Shown piece after piece: positions 47,253-55,632 of a DNA stretch of 64,000 bases. Under the pieces are notes generated by a model, which saw only the letters and a program-made list of their open reading frames with translations, did no database searches and had not been told where the DNA came from. The position numbers and the translations under genes are program-made. The stretch comes from Bacillus spizizenii TU-B-10 (lineage in GTDB: Bacteria; Bacillota; Bacilli; Bacillales; Bacillaceae): NCBI RefSeq assembly GCF_000227465.1, contig NC_016047.1, positions 3,576,857-3,640,856 on the forward strand, given 5' to 3'. Within the stretch, counting starts at the first letter, position 1. Each line of letters begins with the position of its first letter.

Positions 47253-47292
47253 AAAAAAAGAGACAAACCATTTTGCAGATTTGTCTCTTTTC
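47253..47292. terminator. Terminator after the TarS-like gene
   Basis: AAAAGAGACAAA / TTTGTCTCTTTT with a 12-base loop and A/T tracts on both sides. It ends the minus-strand glycosyltransferase gene whose stop is at 47305. Confidence 0.9.
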
Positions 47293-47304
47293 GCTGCGAA
47301 GCAT

Positions 47305-49209
47305 TTAATATTGAAAATAAAATTTTGATTTAGAGGTTAGCAGCTTGTACTGAACTTCAACCATTTTATTGAAGAATAACATGGATTTTCGTTCCACGCT
47401 TTTTGTGTCTAGGATAATTGCTTGGTTATCTACTTTTGCACTGATTTTATTTTGAGAAGTGTTTATCGCAAATTGAATTAATCGCTCTTTCTTTACATGA
47501 GCTAGCTGTTCAAGCAAACTCTGCACGTTTACCGTCAATTTTGTGCAATTAGGCTCTAAATCAATACGTTTTACTGGTAATGAAATTTCAGACTGTCCAG
47601 TATTCACAATGATTTTTGAATGATTTGGCAAACAGATTTGCTTATCTTTAAAAACAAATGATAAATCTTTTGATTCTGTCTGATAGGAAAGTTCAGCTGC
47701 TGTATATGCATGTTTCTTGATATCAATCGAAAGATTATCATAGTTCATTGTAAAATATGGTCTAGCGCTGAAGATAAATAAAGCATTATGTCCTAAATAC
47801 ATCGTCTTGGTTGAATATTTGTACGGGGCTCGTTTGTTTCCGATTCTTCCCCTTAGTTTATAGCCATCTATTGATGATTCAATAAAGAAATCCCAAACGC
47901 CTAAGTCTTCTTCAGCAGATGCTAATTCACCAAACTTACACTCAAATGTAAACGTAGAATTTTCAAATGAGACTGGAGAAATATATTTTTCTGCTTTCGT
48001 ATTGCGATGAACAAACACTCCTGTTAGCGACTGATTACAATTTGTTTCATCATCCGCTAATTTGTGTTTAATCGTTCCCTCAATCCTGAGGCAGCGATCT
48101 CTGAATTCAATATTCTGCAAATGATGTTCAAGCTTGTTTTTATAATTTACCTTTAACAATTCTTCAGAGATGGGATACCCCTCTAAGCTTGGATAACGTG
48201 CAATTAAATTCCCATTATGCACAGTACAGAACTTTTTAATGTCCTGCTCCTCTCGTTCATATTGGGTTAATCCTTGCAAATCATTATTTCGAATAAACAG
48301 CAGCCTTAATTTAATATGCGGAAGTACAAATTGATCCACCTCTTCAGGCACTGTTCGAATAAATGATGACAGGTATTGAAACCACTCTGCTCTTACTTCT
48401 TCTTTTTTTATTTTAATGGTGACATTTCTGGTCCGAGAAAAATCAAAATGCCTATTTAAAAATACTGCCATCAGCTTAATTTTTCTGTCTTCTTCAAGGT
48501 CACTGGCTCTAATTGCACGAATAATATCTTCCATTGCCTCATAAAAATTATCCGGAGAAACATAAGCGCTACTCATATGATCTCCGTCTCGTTTGACAGC
48601 ATAGTAATAATCATAGTCAGCTAAAACAGATATCTTCTTTGCTTTCAAATATGCCTTCATCGTAAAGACTTGATCCTCTGCTGCCTTTATATGAGTAGGA
48701 AAAGTTATCTGATTCTCTTTTAAAAGTGATGTCTTATATAATTTTGTAGGTCCCAGACTAAAAACAATTCTAGAATCTACCAAATCAACATCGGAGTTTG
48801 TTTCATTAAACATTGATTTCGGAACGCCTCTGCCGTTTACCCCTTTTAATTTCCCCAAAGTAATATCAGATTGATTCTCCTTTGAGAAATTATACCATCT
48901 CAATAATGCTTCATTTCCTAAATAATCATCGGAATCAACAAATAGAATGTATTCACCCTTGGCAATTTTTATAGCATCATTCCGCGGAGCACCTGGACCG
49001 CCTGAATTTACTGTTCTTTCAATAACAACAACATTTTCATATTTCTTTTTATATTGATTCAAAATGTCTAAAGATGAATCCGTAGATTTATCATCAACAC
49101 ATATAATCTCATAATCCTCTTTTGGCATCGTTTGATTAACTAAGCTGTCAAGACATTCGGAAATAAGATCTTCTGAATTATATACAGGGATAACAATGCT
49201 TATTTTCAT
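47305..49209 (-). CDS. TarS/TarQ-like wall teichoic acid glycosyltransferase
   Basis: A 634-residue cytoplasmic family 2 glycosyltransferase with an N-terminal GT-A domain (SIVIPVYNSEDLISECLDSL; CVDDKSTDSS; metal-binding DSDDYL). A conserved block (GVNGRGVPKSMF, AEDQVFTMKAYLKAKKISV, HMSSAYVSP) matches Staphylococcus aureus TarS closely as I recall it. Two beta-rich C-terminal domains follow, in TarS used for trimerisation. It would add a beta-linked sugar to poly(ribitol phosphate) teichoic acid. A paralogue of exactly equal length is at 55633-57537. B. subtilis 168 has no gene here between tuaA and lytC. It has its own promoter and terminator, so it is a one-gene insertion. The sugar is not determined. 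Confidence 0.85.
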   Translation of the reverse strand: MKISIVIPVYNSEDLISECLDSLVNQTMPKEDYEIICVDDKSTDSSLDILNQYKKKYENVVVIERTVNSGGPGAPRNDAIKIAKGEYILFVDSDDYLGNEALLRWYNFSKENQSDITLGKLKGVNGRGVPKSMFNETNSDVDLVDSRIVFSLGPTKLYKTSLLKENQITFPTHIKAAEDQVFTMKAYLKAKKISVLADYDYYYAVKRDGDHMSSAYVSPDNFYEAMEDIIRAIRASDLEEDRKIKLMAVFLNRHFDFSRTRNVTIKIKKEEVRAEWFQYLSSFIRTVPEEVDQFVLPHIKLRLLFIRNNDLQGLTQYEREEQDIKKFCTVHNGNLIARYPSLEGYPISEELLKVNYKNKLEHHLQNIEFRDRCLRIEGTIKHKLADDETNCNQSLTGVFVHRNTKAEKYISPVSFENSTFTFECKFGELASAEEDLGVWDFFIESSIDGYKLRGRIGNKRAPYKYSTKTMYLGHNALFIFSARPYFTMNYDNLSIDIKKHAYTAAELSYQTESKDLSFVFKDKQICLPNHSKIIVNTGQSEISLPVKRIDLEPNCTKLTVNVQSLLEQLAHVKKERLIQFAINTSQNKISAKVDNQAIILDTKSVERKSMLFFNKMVEVQYKLLTSKSKFYFQY

Positions 49210-49249
49210 CGATTACCTCACTACCCTAATGGATCGGTTATATTTTTGC

Positions 49250-49278
49250 CTAATAATTATATCAAATACATCTGTCAA
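49250..49278 (-). promoter_or_regulatory. Candidate sigma-A promoter of the TarS-like gene
   Basis: Minus strand: TTGACA (49278-49273), 17 bases, TATTAG (49255-49250), about 40 bases upstream of the start codon. The -35 is perfect and the -10 matches at four of six positions. Confidence 0.55.
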
Positions 49279-49361
49279 TAAGAATAGGCCTAACCTTAAA
49301 TTTTGTTAAACTTTTACATAGCATGTAGTATACCTTTAAAATTTTTCTCATTTTATCGTAT

Positions 49362-49406
49362 AAAAAAGCTTGCCGGCAATTCCTGATGGGTTCTGCCGGC
49401 AAGCCG
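49362..49406 (-). terminator. Terminator of lytABC
   Basis: GCTTGCCGGCA / TGCCGGCAAGC stem with a T6 tract on the minus strand, about 25 bases after the lytC stop. Confidence 0.92.
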
Positions 49407-49428
49407 CTATCAATGTATACAAATTTTC

Positions 49429-50931
49429 CTAATAATAACCAATGATTCCTTCATATATTGCTTGAGCTGCTTTTTCTTGGTACAAAGCACTCTTTAGTTT
49501 ACTTGCGTCGTTCACATTTGATATGAATGCCAGCTCCACTAAACTGCTTGGCATTGTTGATTCTCTGATAACATGGAAATTCCCGATTTTCACGCCTCGG
49601 TTTTGAGTATTGAGTGCTTTATAGAGTCTGTTTTGTATTTCTGTCGCAAGCCGTTTGCTGTTATCTGCCTCATACTTTGTATAATAGTATGTTTCAGTAC
49701 CGGTTGCAGCAGGACTCGCTGAATTGGCATGAATACTCACAAACAGGTTTGCATTATTGCTTTTAGCTTTGGCAACCCGTTCAGAAAGCTCTAAAAAAAC
49801 ATCTGTAGATCTGGCCATAACCGGAATCGCTCCGCCTGCAGAGAGTTTGCTGTTTACAATCTTTGCTACGGCAAGGTTAACATCTTTCTCCTTTAATCCG
49901 TTACCGACGGCACCGCTGTCATAGCCCCCGTGTCCGGCATCCACAAATACCTTTTTGCCTACAATTACATTTTTCAGCTGGTTGACAACATTAGTTGTAA
50001 CAGAGATAGTACCCCCGAGTACAGTGAACGTATTCTTGCTGTTTGAACCGATGACTGCTCTTGTGGCAGTCGGCAGTGAGCCGGCATCCGTAAATAGCAT
50101 TGGACGATTTTGTTTAGCCGCCAGAACGGAACCCGCTAGAGCATCCGCATATTGATAGCCATTGCTGACAAAAGCGGCTTTTGATGAAGAATAATATTTT
50201 TTCGCTATGTTTGCAGCCACTTCGAAACGGCTGTTTCCGCCGATTCTTGTTGGTGAAGGAAGCTGGCTGTAAACACTTTTTGAGACACTGATTTCTCCCC
50301 CGACCACAATAGTCGATGTTGTTCCTTTGCTGCTCATCGCATTTTTCGTTGGTTCAGGAATGGAGCCTGCAGTCGTCAGAAGAATGGGAATGCCATTACG
50401 TGCAGCATAAGAACCGATTGCCAGACTGTCAGCATATGCCGTTCCATTTGCGATTACTGCTTTTGAATTTGAAGACAATTTTTTAGAAATATTTTGAGCA
50501 ACTTCGTAACGGCTTCTTCCGCCGATTCGTTCCACTGTGGAAACACCCAAATTTTTAATTTCACTTACAACATTGTTAGACACACTGATCGATCCGCCAA
50601 TGACGATGACCTTGCTCGGTTTAAGCTGGCTGATTCTGTTTTTCGTCGGTTTAGTCAGTTTAGATGATTCCGTTAATAGTATCGGAGCATTGTATTTATA
50701 AGCCAGAGGAGCAGCCGTTAATACATCGGCATATGCTGTTCCGTTCGCCACAACAACCGTGCTCGCACTGCTCCATCCTTGTTTTGAAACATTTACAGCA
50801 ACCTCATATCTGCTTGCTCCATCCAGCCTTGTAACAGAGTTGGCCGCAAACACATTTGGTACAAATAACACGACTCCTAATATCAGCATCGGTATGCTTT
50901 TAAGAAAGATCCGCAAAGATAGTCCCTCCAA
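49429..50931 (-). CDS. lytC: LytC, N-acetylmuramoyl-L-alanine amidase (divergent form)
   Basis: A 500-residue secreted autolysin. It has a signal peptide ending near VFAAN, three cell-wall-binding type 2 repeats (about 30-310, each with a RxxGxxRYEVA start and VVGG..SVS end) and an Amidase_3 domain. Zinc and catalytic residues are in FVDAGHGGYDSGAVG, LKEKDVNLAVA, FVSIHAN and SLVELAFISN. It cleaves the amide between muramic acid and L-alanine and separates motile cells. The sequence is clearly diverged from LytC of strain 168, though the family assignment is secure. It is the last gene of lytABC. Confidence 0.93.
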   Translation of the reverse strand: MEGLSLRIFLKSIPMLILGVVLFVPNVFAANSVTRLDGASRYEVAVNVSKQGWSSASTVVVANGTAYADVLTAAPLAYKYNAPILLTESSKLTKPTKNRISQLKPSKVIVIGGSISVSNNVVSEIKNLGVSTVERIGGRSRYEVAQNISKKLSSNSKAVIANGTAYADSLAIGSYAARNGIPILLTTAGSIPEPTKNAMSSKGTTSTIVVGGEISVSKSVYSQLPSPTRIGGNSRFEVAANIAKKYYSSSKAAFVSNGYQYADALAGSVLAAKQNRPMLFTDAGSLPTATRAVIGSNSKNTFTVLGGTISVTTNVVNQLKNVIVGKKVFVDAGHGGYDSGAVGNGLKEKDVNLAVAKIVNSKLSAGGAIPVMARSTDVFLELSERVAKAKSNNANLFVSIHANSASPAATGTETYYYTKYEADNSKRLATEIQNRLYKALNTQNRGVKIGNFHVIRESTMPSSLVELAFISNVNDASKLKSALYQEKAAQAIYEGIIGYY

Positions 50932-51003
50932 AGATTGATTATGATTCGTACATCAAATAACGAACGAAGGAGGCATACGCCTCCCTGGACTGCTATCAAT
51001 CTT

Positions 51004-53157
51004 TTAATAGCTTGATAGAGTCGTTCCTGGATAGTAAAAACTTAAGATCGTTGTATAGGATTGTCCGGCAGCAGCTCTGGCATTGGCTCCGTACTGGCTC
51101 ATGCCTATGCCATGTCCGTATCCTTTGCCGCTGATGATAAAGGCGTTTGTATTGCTTGAGACAGACGCATATGTACTCTTCATATTCGAAGCTCCAAGCA
51201 TTGTTCTCAGCTCTGTAGTTGGTACAGAAATTGTTGCTGTTTTTTCACTCAGGCTTCCATTTGAAAGAATGTAGCCATTTGATTTTTCTTTCACGAAATA
51301 TGAGAATGTTACACTTGCTGTTTCCGGCCGCTGACCGGCAGTTTTCTCCGTGCTGAATTTCACACTGGATATGTTCGTGATTTTGATAGACTCGGCACTG
51401 CTATATTTATTTTTAATAAACCAGCTTTTCAAACCGCTCAAATAGGCTGAATTCGTTTCATTTTTAGTGCTCCACCAGGATCCCGGGCTTTTCAGATTCA
51501 GACTGCTTTTATCAAGCTGGGTTTTGTTTAAAGACAGAGACCAGCTGATTTGCGGGTCGTACGTATCTTTTTTGGCGATTAAATAAGGAAGCTGGCTGCT
51601 CCACACCTCGCCGCTCGCTTCTGTGTAGCCGCCGTTACTTGAGGAATACGTAGCCGAAATCAAATTGCCATTGTGTTTCAAAACTTTTCCTTTTGTAGCT
51701 TCTACTACTTCTGAAGTTTTCGAATTCCAGTCATATCCGCCATATACCTGAAAAGCGGTGGTGTCTTGTACTTCTTTTCCGGCCGAGGTGATGGAATAAG
51801 TTCTGGCAGCGACAGCTTGAGCTTTAAGCGCTTCTTTCTGCCAGCTCGCCGGCATCTCATGAGGTACAACACCCTTTAAATAATCTTCAAAAGGGATATC
51901 CACATTGATCGGACGAACGTATTTGCCTGACTCAATCGTAAATTTCATGTTTCCGAGATATGGCGTTCCATTCAGACTGATAGAATTTGTCGTTGCATAT
52001 TTTTTAGGATTTGCTGTGAAAGAAGTTCCAAGCGTCTTGATGGCAGTGCTGTTTTTATAAAGCACTAGATTTCCGCCGGATAACTTGACTGTAAAGCCAG
52101 TTCCTGCAAAAGTATCTGCCAGTTTGTTCTTTAGCGTATCGCTGATGGAGATGCTTCCTCCAAGCAGCGCAAATGACTGAGTTCCTTTTGTTGCAACTAC
52201 ATCAGCGACTGGTGACGGCAGGCTGCCGGGTTCAACTAGCAGTAAAGGACTGCCTTGCTTCGCGGCAAGCACAGACCCCGTCAATGCGTCCGCAAAGGTT
52301 TGACCGTTTGACATGAATACCTTTGTTGCTTTCATATTTAATTCTTTTACGATATTGGCAGATACCTCATACCGGGAAACCCCGCCAATCCGTTTCACAG
52401 TCGCCTGCTTTTTTAATGTGGATTCCACGCCAGTGCTGACACTCAACGGACCGCCGACTATTGTTACGTTGCTCGGAATTTTGTAATCGCTGCGGATGTT
52501 ATTGTCTCCTGCAAGTAAAATCGGATAACCGTTCATTGCAGCATATGGCGCGATTGACAGGGCATCTGTAAAGACCATGCCCGTAGCCACTACTGCCTGG
52601 CTGTAATTCCCCATTCGATCGGCTATGTTTTTAGAAACCTCGTAACGGGTTGCTCCGCCAATCCGATCGATAGAACCGTATTTTTTTAATGTATTTTCTA
52701 CATTTTTAGAGACACTGATTGTCCCGCCAATGATAAGAATATTGTCAGGATTTAGTTTTGCAATTTCGCTTTCTGTTTTTGGTGTTAGCGAATCTGCGTC
52801 TGTTAATAGAATCGGTGCATCGTACTTTTTGGCAAGCGGTGTTGCTGAGAGCGCATCTGCAAAAGCGTCTCGATTCACAACGACCACAGTCGTTGGATTT
52901 GTCCATCCGGCTGAAGCTACATTATTGGCAACATCAAAACGGGTTGCTCCCCCATATCGCTCTGTATCCGCAATTCTTGAGCCGGGAATTTCATAACCGC
53001 CTGTGATATCGACATCCAAGCTTGATTTGCTGCCTACATAATTACTCAGCTTAACAGAAATGGTTTTATCAGCGGCTTTCGCAGACTGCATAAACGATGG
53101 GCATGCTAAAGCTGCCGCAGTGACTGATGATAGAAGCAAGAGCTTCATTTTTTTCAA
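51004..53157 (-). CDS. lytB: LytB, SpoIID-type modifier of LytC
   Basis: A 717-residue secreted protein. After the signal peptide come three cell-wall-binding type 2 repeats (about 60-345) and a SpoIID domain (about 420-715) with PHEMPASWQKEALKAQAVAA and GYGHGIGMSQYGANARA near the end. In B. subtilis it enhances LytC amidase; the related SpoIID is a lytic transglycosylase. The three-repeat layout mirrors LytC, so both bind the same wall sites. It is slightly longer than the 705 residues of strain 168. Confidence 0.94.
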   Translation of the reverse strand: MKKMKLLLLSSVTAAALACPSFMQSAKAADKTISVKLSNYVGSKSSLDVDITGGYEIPGSRIADTERYGGATRFDVANNVASAGWTNPTTVVVVNRDAFADALSATPLAKKYDAPILLTDADSLTPKTESEIAKLNPDNILIIGGTISVSKNVENTLKKYGSIDRIGGATRYEVSKNIADRMGNYSQAVVATGMVFTDALSIAPYAAMNGYPILLAGDNNIRSDYKIPSNVTIVGGPLSVSTGVESTLKKQATVKRIGGVSRYEVSANIVKELNMKATKVFMSNGQTFADALTGSVLAAKQGSPLLLVEPGSLPSPVADVVATKGTQSFALLGGSISISDTLKNKLADTFAGTGFTVKLSGGNLVLYKNSTAIKTLGTSFTANPKKYATTNSISLNGTPYLGNMKFTIESGKYVRPINVDIPFEDYLKGVVPHEMPASWQKEALKAQAVAARTYSITSAGKEVQDTTAFQVYGGYDWNSKTSEVVEATKGKVLKHNGNLISATYSSSNGGYTEASGEVWSSQLPYLIAKKDTYDPQISWSLSLNKTQLDKSSLNLKSPGSWWSTKNETNSAYLSGLKSWFIKNKYSSAESIKITNISSVKFSTEKTAGQRPETASVTFSYFVKEKSNGYILSNGSLSEKTATISVPTTELRTMLGASNMKSTYASVSSNTNAFIISGKGYGHGIGMSQYGANARAAAGQSYTTILSFYYPGTTLSSY

Positions 53158-53184
53158 AACATGGAACCCCCTAAGAAGTTTTTA

Positions 53185-53508
53185 TTACTTTGTCTCAAGA
53201 TCCTTAAGCATTAAGACGCCATTTGCATCCTTTGTATATTTGACCACAACTTTTTGTCCTTCTGAAATGCTGTTCATTTTGTCCTGAAGGTCTGAACCAA
53301 CCTGAATCGAAGTCTCTTTACCATCAATAGTGACTGCAATCGTATGGCTGTCCGCCAAACCGGCAAATGTGCCTTCCTTCGTTACAGTCTCTTCAGCAGC
53401 CGCATCCTGGCTACCTGAATTTGTTTCTGAACCTGATGAGTTCTCAGTTGTCCCGCACGCAGACAAAAGCAGCAGCATTGAGAACATTAAAATAGCAAAT
53501 TTTTTCAT
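53185..53508 (-). CDS. lytA: LytA, small lipoprotein of the autolysin operon
   Basis: A 107-residue lipoprotein with signal and lipobox LLSACG, an acidic serine-rich linker (TTENSSGSETNSGSQDAAAEE) and a small beta domain (GTFAGLADSHTIAVTIDGKE). It is the first gene of lytABC. The molecular role is unclear; it is described as a membrane-bound partner in secretion of LytC. Confidence 0.9.
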   Translation of the reverse strand: MKKFAILMFSMLLLLSACGTTENSSGSETNSGSQDAAAEETVTKEGTFAGLADSHTIAVTIDGKETSIQVGSDLQDKMNSISEGQKVVVKYTKDANGVLMLKDLETK

Positions 53509-53530
53509 TCCTATATCACCTCTCCACTTT

Positions 53531-53556
53531 TTATCGACAATTTTAAGCTTATTTTA
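53531..53556 (-). promoter_or_regulatory. Sigma-D promoter of lytABC
   Basis: Minus strand: TAAA (53556-53553), 14 bases, GTCGATAA (53538-53531), about 25 bases upstream of lytA. It resembles the known sigma-D promoter of this operon and ties autolysin expression to motility. Confidence 0.75.
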
Positions 53557-53719
53557 AGATTTCTTTCAAAACAACGAAAAATTTTTGCGGATTTTCTTAA
53601 AATACCGAAATATTTGTACCCGTCTACTGTGATGAATTAGAAAAGTTTTAGTCATTTTCAAATATTAAGAAATTTATAATTGATTGCACTTGATTACAAA
53701 AAAGTCGAGAAAATTTATT

Positions 53720-54428
53720 ATGAGAGCTGAAAAATTGAAAGGTATATTTTAAATTAGCCATTGTGGCGTTTGTAAGTGGAACTGGCAGCTATGCATACTA
53801 CTTAGACATGGTCAGCATTCCGCGTGACACATATACAAAAATTATCGGGAAAGGCACAATGGATAAAATCAACCATTCATATGCATTCGGCGGTACGCAG
53901 ATGACGGTTGACACGGTTGAGAACTTCCTCGATGTTCCGGTTGATTATTTTGTAAAAGTGAACATGGAAAGCTTTAGAGACGTTGTTGATACACTTGGCG
54001 GCGTCACAGTAAACAGCACATTCGCGTTCAGCTATGACGGTTATTCGTTCGGCAAAGGAGAAATCACGCTGAACGGAAAAGAGGCGCTCGCCTATACCCG
54101 GATGAGAAAAGAAGATCCGAGAGGCGATTTTGGCCGTCAGGACCGCCAGCGCCAAGTGATCGAAGGAATCATTAATAAAGGCGCAAATATTTCTTCCATC
54201 ACGAAATTTGGAGATATGTTTAAAGTCGTTGAAAAAAATGTGAAAACGAATTTGACCTTCGATGACATGTGGGATATCCAATCTGACTACAAAGGCGCTC
54301 GTAAAAATATTAAACAGCACGAATTGAAAGGTACTGGCACGAAAATCAACGGAATTTACTACTATCAAGCAGATGAAAGCGCCCTTTCTGATATCACAAA
54401 AGAGCTGAAGGAAAGCCTCGAAAATTAA
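53720..54428 (+). pseudogene. tagU: Broken lytR/tagU (LCP wall polymer ligase and lytABC regulator)
   Basis: The C-terminal 215 residues, from DMVSIPRDTYTKIIGKG to the end, match B. subtilis LytR/TagU. The start is damaged. An ATG at 53720 reads MRAEKLKGIF and stops at TAA. The frame that continues (KLAIVAFVSGTGSYAYYL) is shifted, and it jumps from the end of the membrane helix straight to DMVSIPRD. About 60 residues present in intact LytR are missing, including the FSVLIMGVD and GRADSLI motifs that bind the polyprenyl pyrophosphate. The only start for the longest frame is a GTG at 53763 without a ribosome site. A working LCP enzyme is unlikely. Confidence 0.85.
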
Positions 54429-54431
54429 AAC

Positions 54432-54471
54432 AAAAAGAAGCTTCGCACAGTGTGCAAAGCTTCTTTTTTAT
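54432..54471. terminator. Bidirectional terminator between lytR and mnaA
   Basis: AAAAAGAAGCTT / AAGCTTCTTTTT with a CGCACAGTGTGC loop that itself can pair. It overlaps the mnaA stop codon. Confidence 0.9.
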
Positions 54472-55610
54472 TTGCCTGTAAATGAATCTGGATGTTCTTT
54501 CCGAAACCCGTAGTGAAACAGCAATTCTTCCACAATCCGGCGGGAAGCCTCTCCATCGCCATACGGATTAGAAGCGTAGGACATTTTCTTGTACTCATCA
54601 TCATCAGTTAACAGCTGTTTTGCCAACTGATAAATGTTTTCCTCATCCGTCCCTGCAAGTTTCAGCGTTCCTGCTTCCACTCCTTCAGGGCGTTCCGTCG
54701 TATCGCGCAGCACAAGCACCGGTTTCCCGAGAGAAGGCGCTTCCTCCTGCACGCCGCCCGAATCTGTCAAAATAAAATGCGATTTTGCCGCAAAGTTATG
54801 GAAATCAATGACTTCTAAAGGTTCAATCAGATGCACTCTGTCAGAATCGCCAAAATGCTTCTGAGCCGCTTCCCGGACAACAGGATTCAGGTGCACAGGG
54901 TAAACGACCTGTACATCGTTAAATTCCTCAACAATTCTTCGGATAGCCTTGAACATGTTTTCCATTGGCTCACCCAGATTTTCCCGACGGTGCGCGGTCA
55001 GCAGAATCATTTTATCCTCACCTACCTGATCGAGGACAGGATGAGAATAGCCTTCCCTCACCGTTGTGCGGAGTGCATCAATCGCTGTATTGCCTGTCAC
55101 AAAAATAGAGTCGGCCTTTTTATTTTCTTTTAATAAATTGTCTTTCGCCTGGCCTGTCGGCGCAAAATGCAAATCAGCAATCGCCCCGGTCATCTGGCGG
55201 TTGAGCTCTTCCGGAAACGGGGAATACTTATTCCCTGTACGGAGCCCGGCCTCCACATGGCCGACAGCAATTTGATGATAAAAAGCGGCTAGGCTTCCGG
55301 CAAACGTCGTCGTTGTATCACCATGGACAAGCACAATATCGGGCTTAATATCTTTAAACAGCTCATCCAATTTCACAAGTGCGTTGGATGTAATCTCTGC
55401 CAGCGTCTGCCGCTCCTTCATTATGTTCAAATCGAAATCCGGCTTGATGTGAAATGCATCTAGAACCTGATCTAGCATTTGTCTGTGCTGGGCAGTGACC
55501 GTTACATAGGAATCTATTTCAGGATATTTTTTCAATTCCAGCACAAGCGGTGCCATCTTGATCGCTTCAGGCCTGGTCCCAAAGACGGTCATGACTTTTA
55601 GTTTTTTCAT
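54468..55610 (-). CDS. mnaA: MnaA, UDP-GlcNAc 2-epimerase (YvyH)
   Basis: A 380-residue non-hydrolysing epimerase with FGTRPEAIKMAPLV, GHVEAGLRTG, TAHRRENLG and LTDSGGVQEEAPSLG. It makes UDP-ManNAc for the linkage unit added by TagA after TagO. The ATG at 55610 follows AGGTGA; an in-frame ATG at 55619 lies inside that site. It is the last gene of the operon with the three glycosyltransferase-related genes upstream, about 20 bases apart. Confidence 0.96.
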   Translation of the reverse strand: MKKLKVMTVFGTRPEAIKMAPLVLELKKYPEIDSYVTVTAQHRQMLDQVLDAFHIKPDFDLNIMKERQTLAEITSNALVKLDELFKDIKPDIVLVHGDTTTTFAGSLAAFYHQIAVGHVEAGLRTGNKYSPFPEELNRQMTGAIADLHFAPTGQAKDNLLKENKKADSIFVTGNTAIDALRTTVREGYSHPVLDQVGEDKMILLTAHRRENLGEPMENMFKAIRRIVEEFNDVQVVYPVHLNPVVREAAQKHFGDSDRVHLIEPLEVIDFHNFAAKSHFILTDSGGVQEEAPSLGKPVLVLRDTTERPEGVEAGTLKLAGTDEENIYQLAKQLLTDDDEYKKMSYASNPYGDGEASRRIVEELLFHYGFRKEHPDSFTGK

Positions 55611-55632
55611 ATTTGTCACCTGGTTTCTTTGT

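Noticed and set aside
53763..54428. Functional short LytR starting at the GTG at 53763
   Set aside because: No ribosome site, the transmembrane segment is truncated and the pyrophosphate-binding motifs are missing, so a broken gene is more likely.
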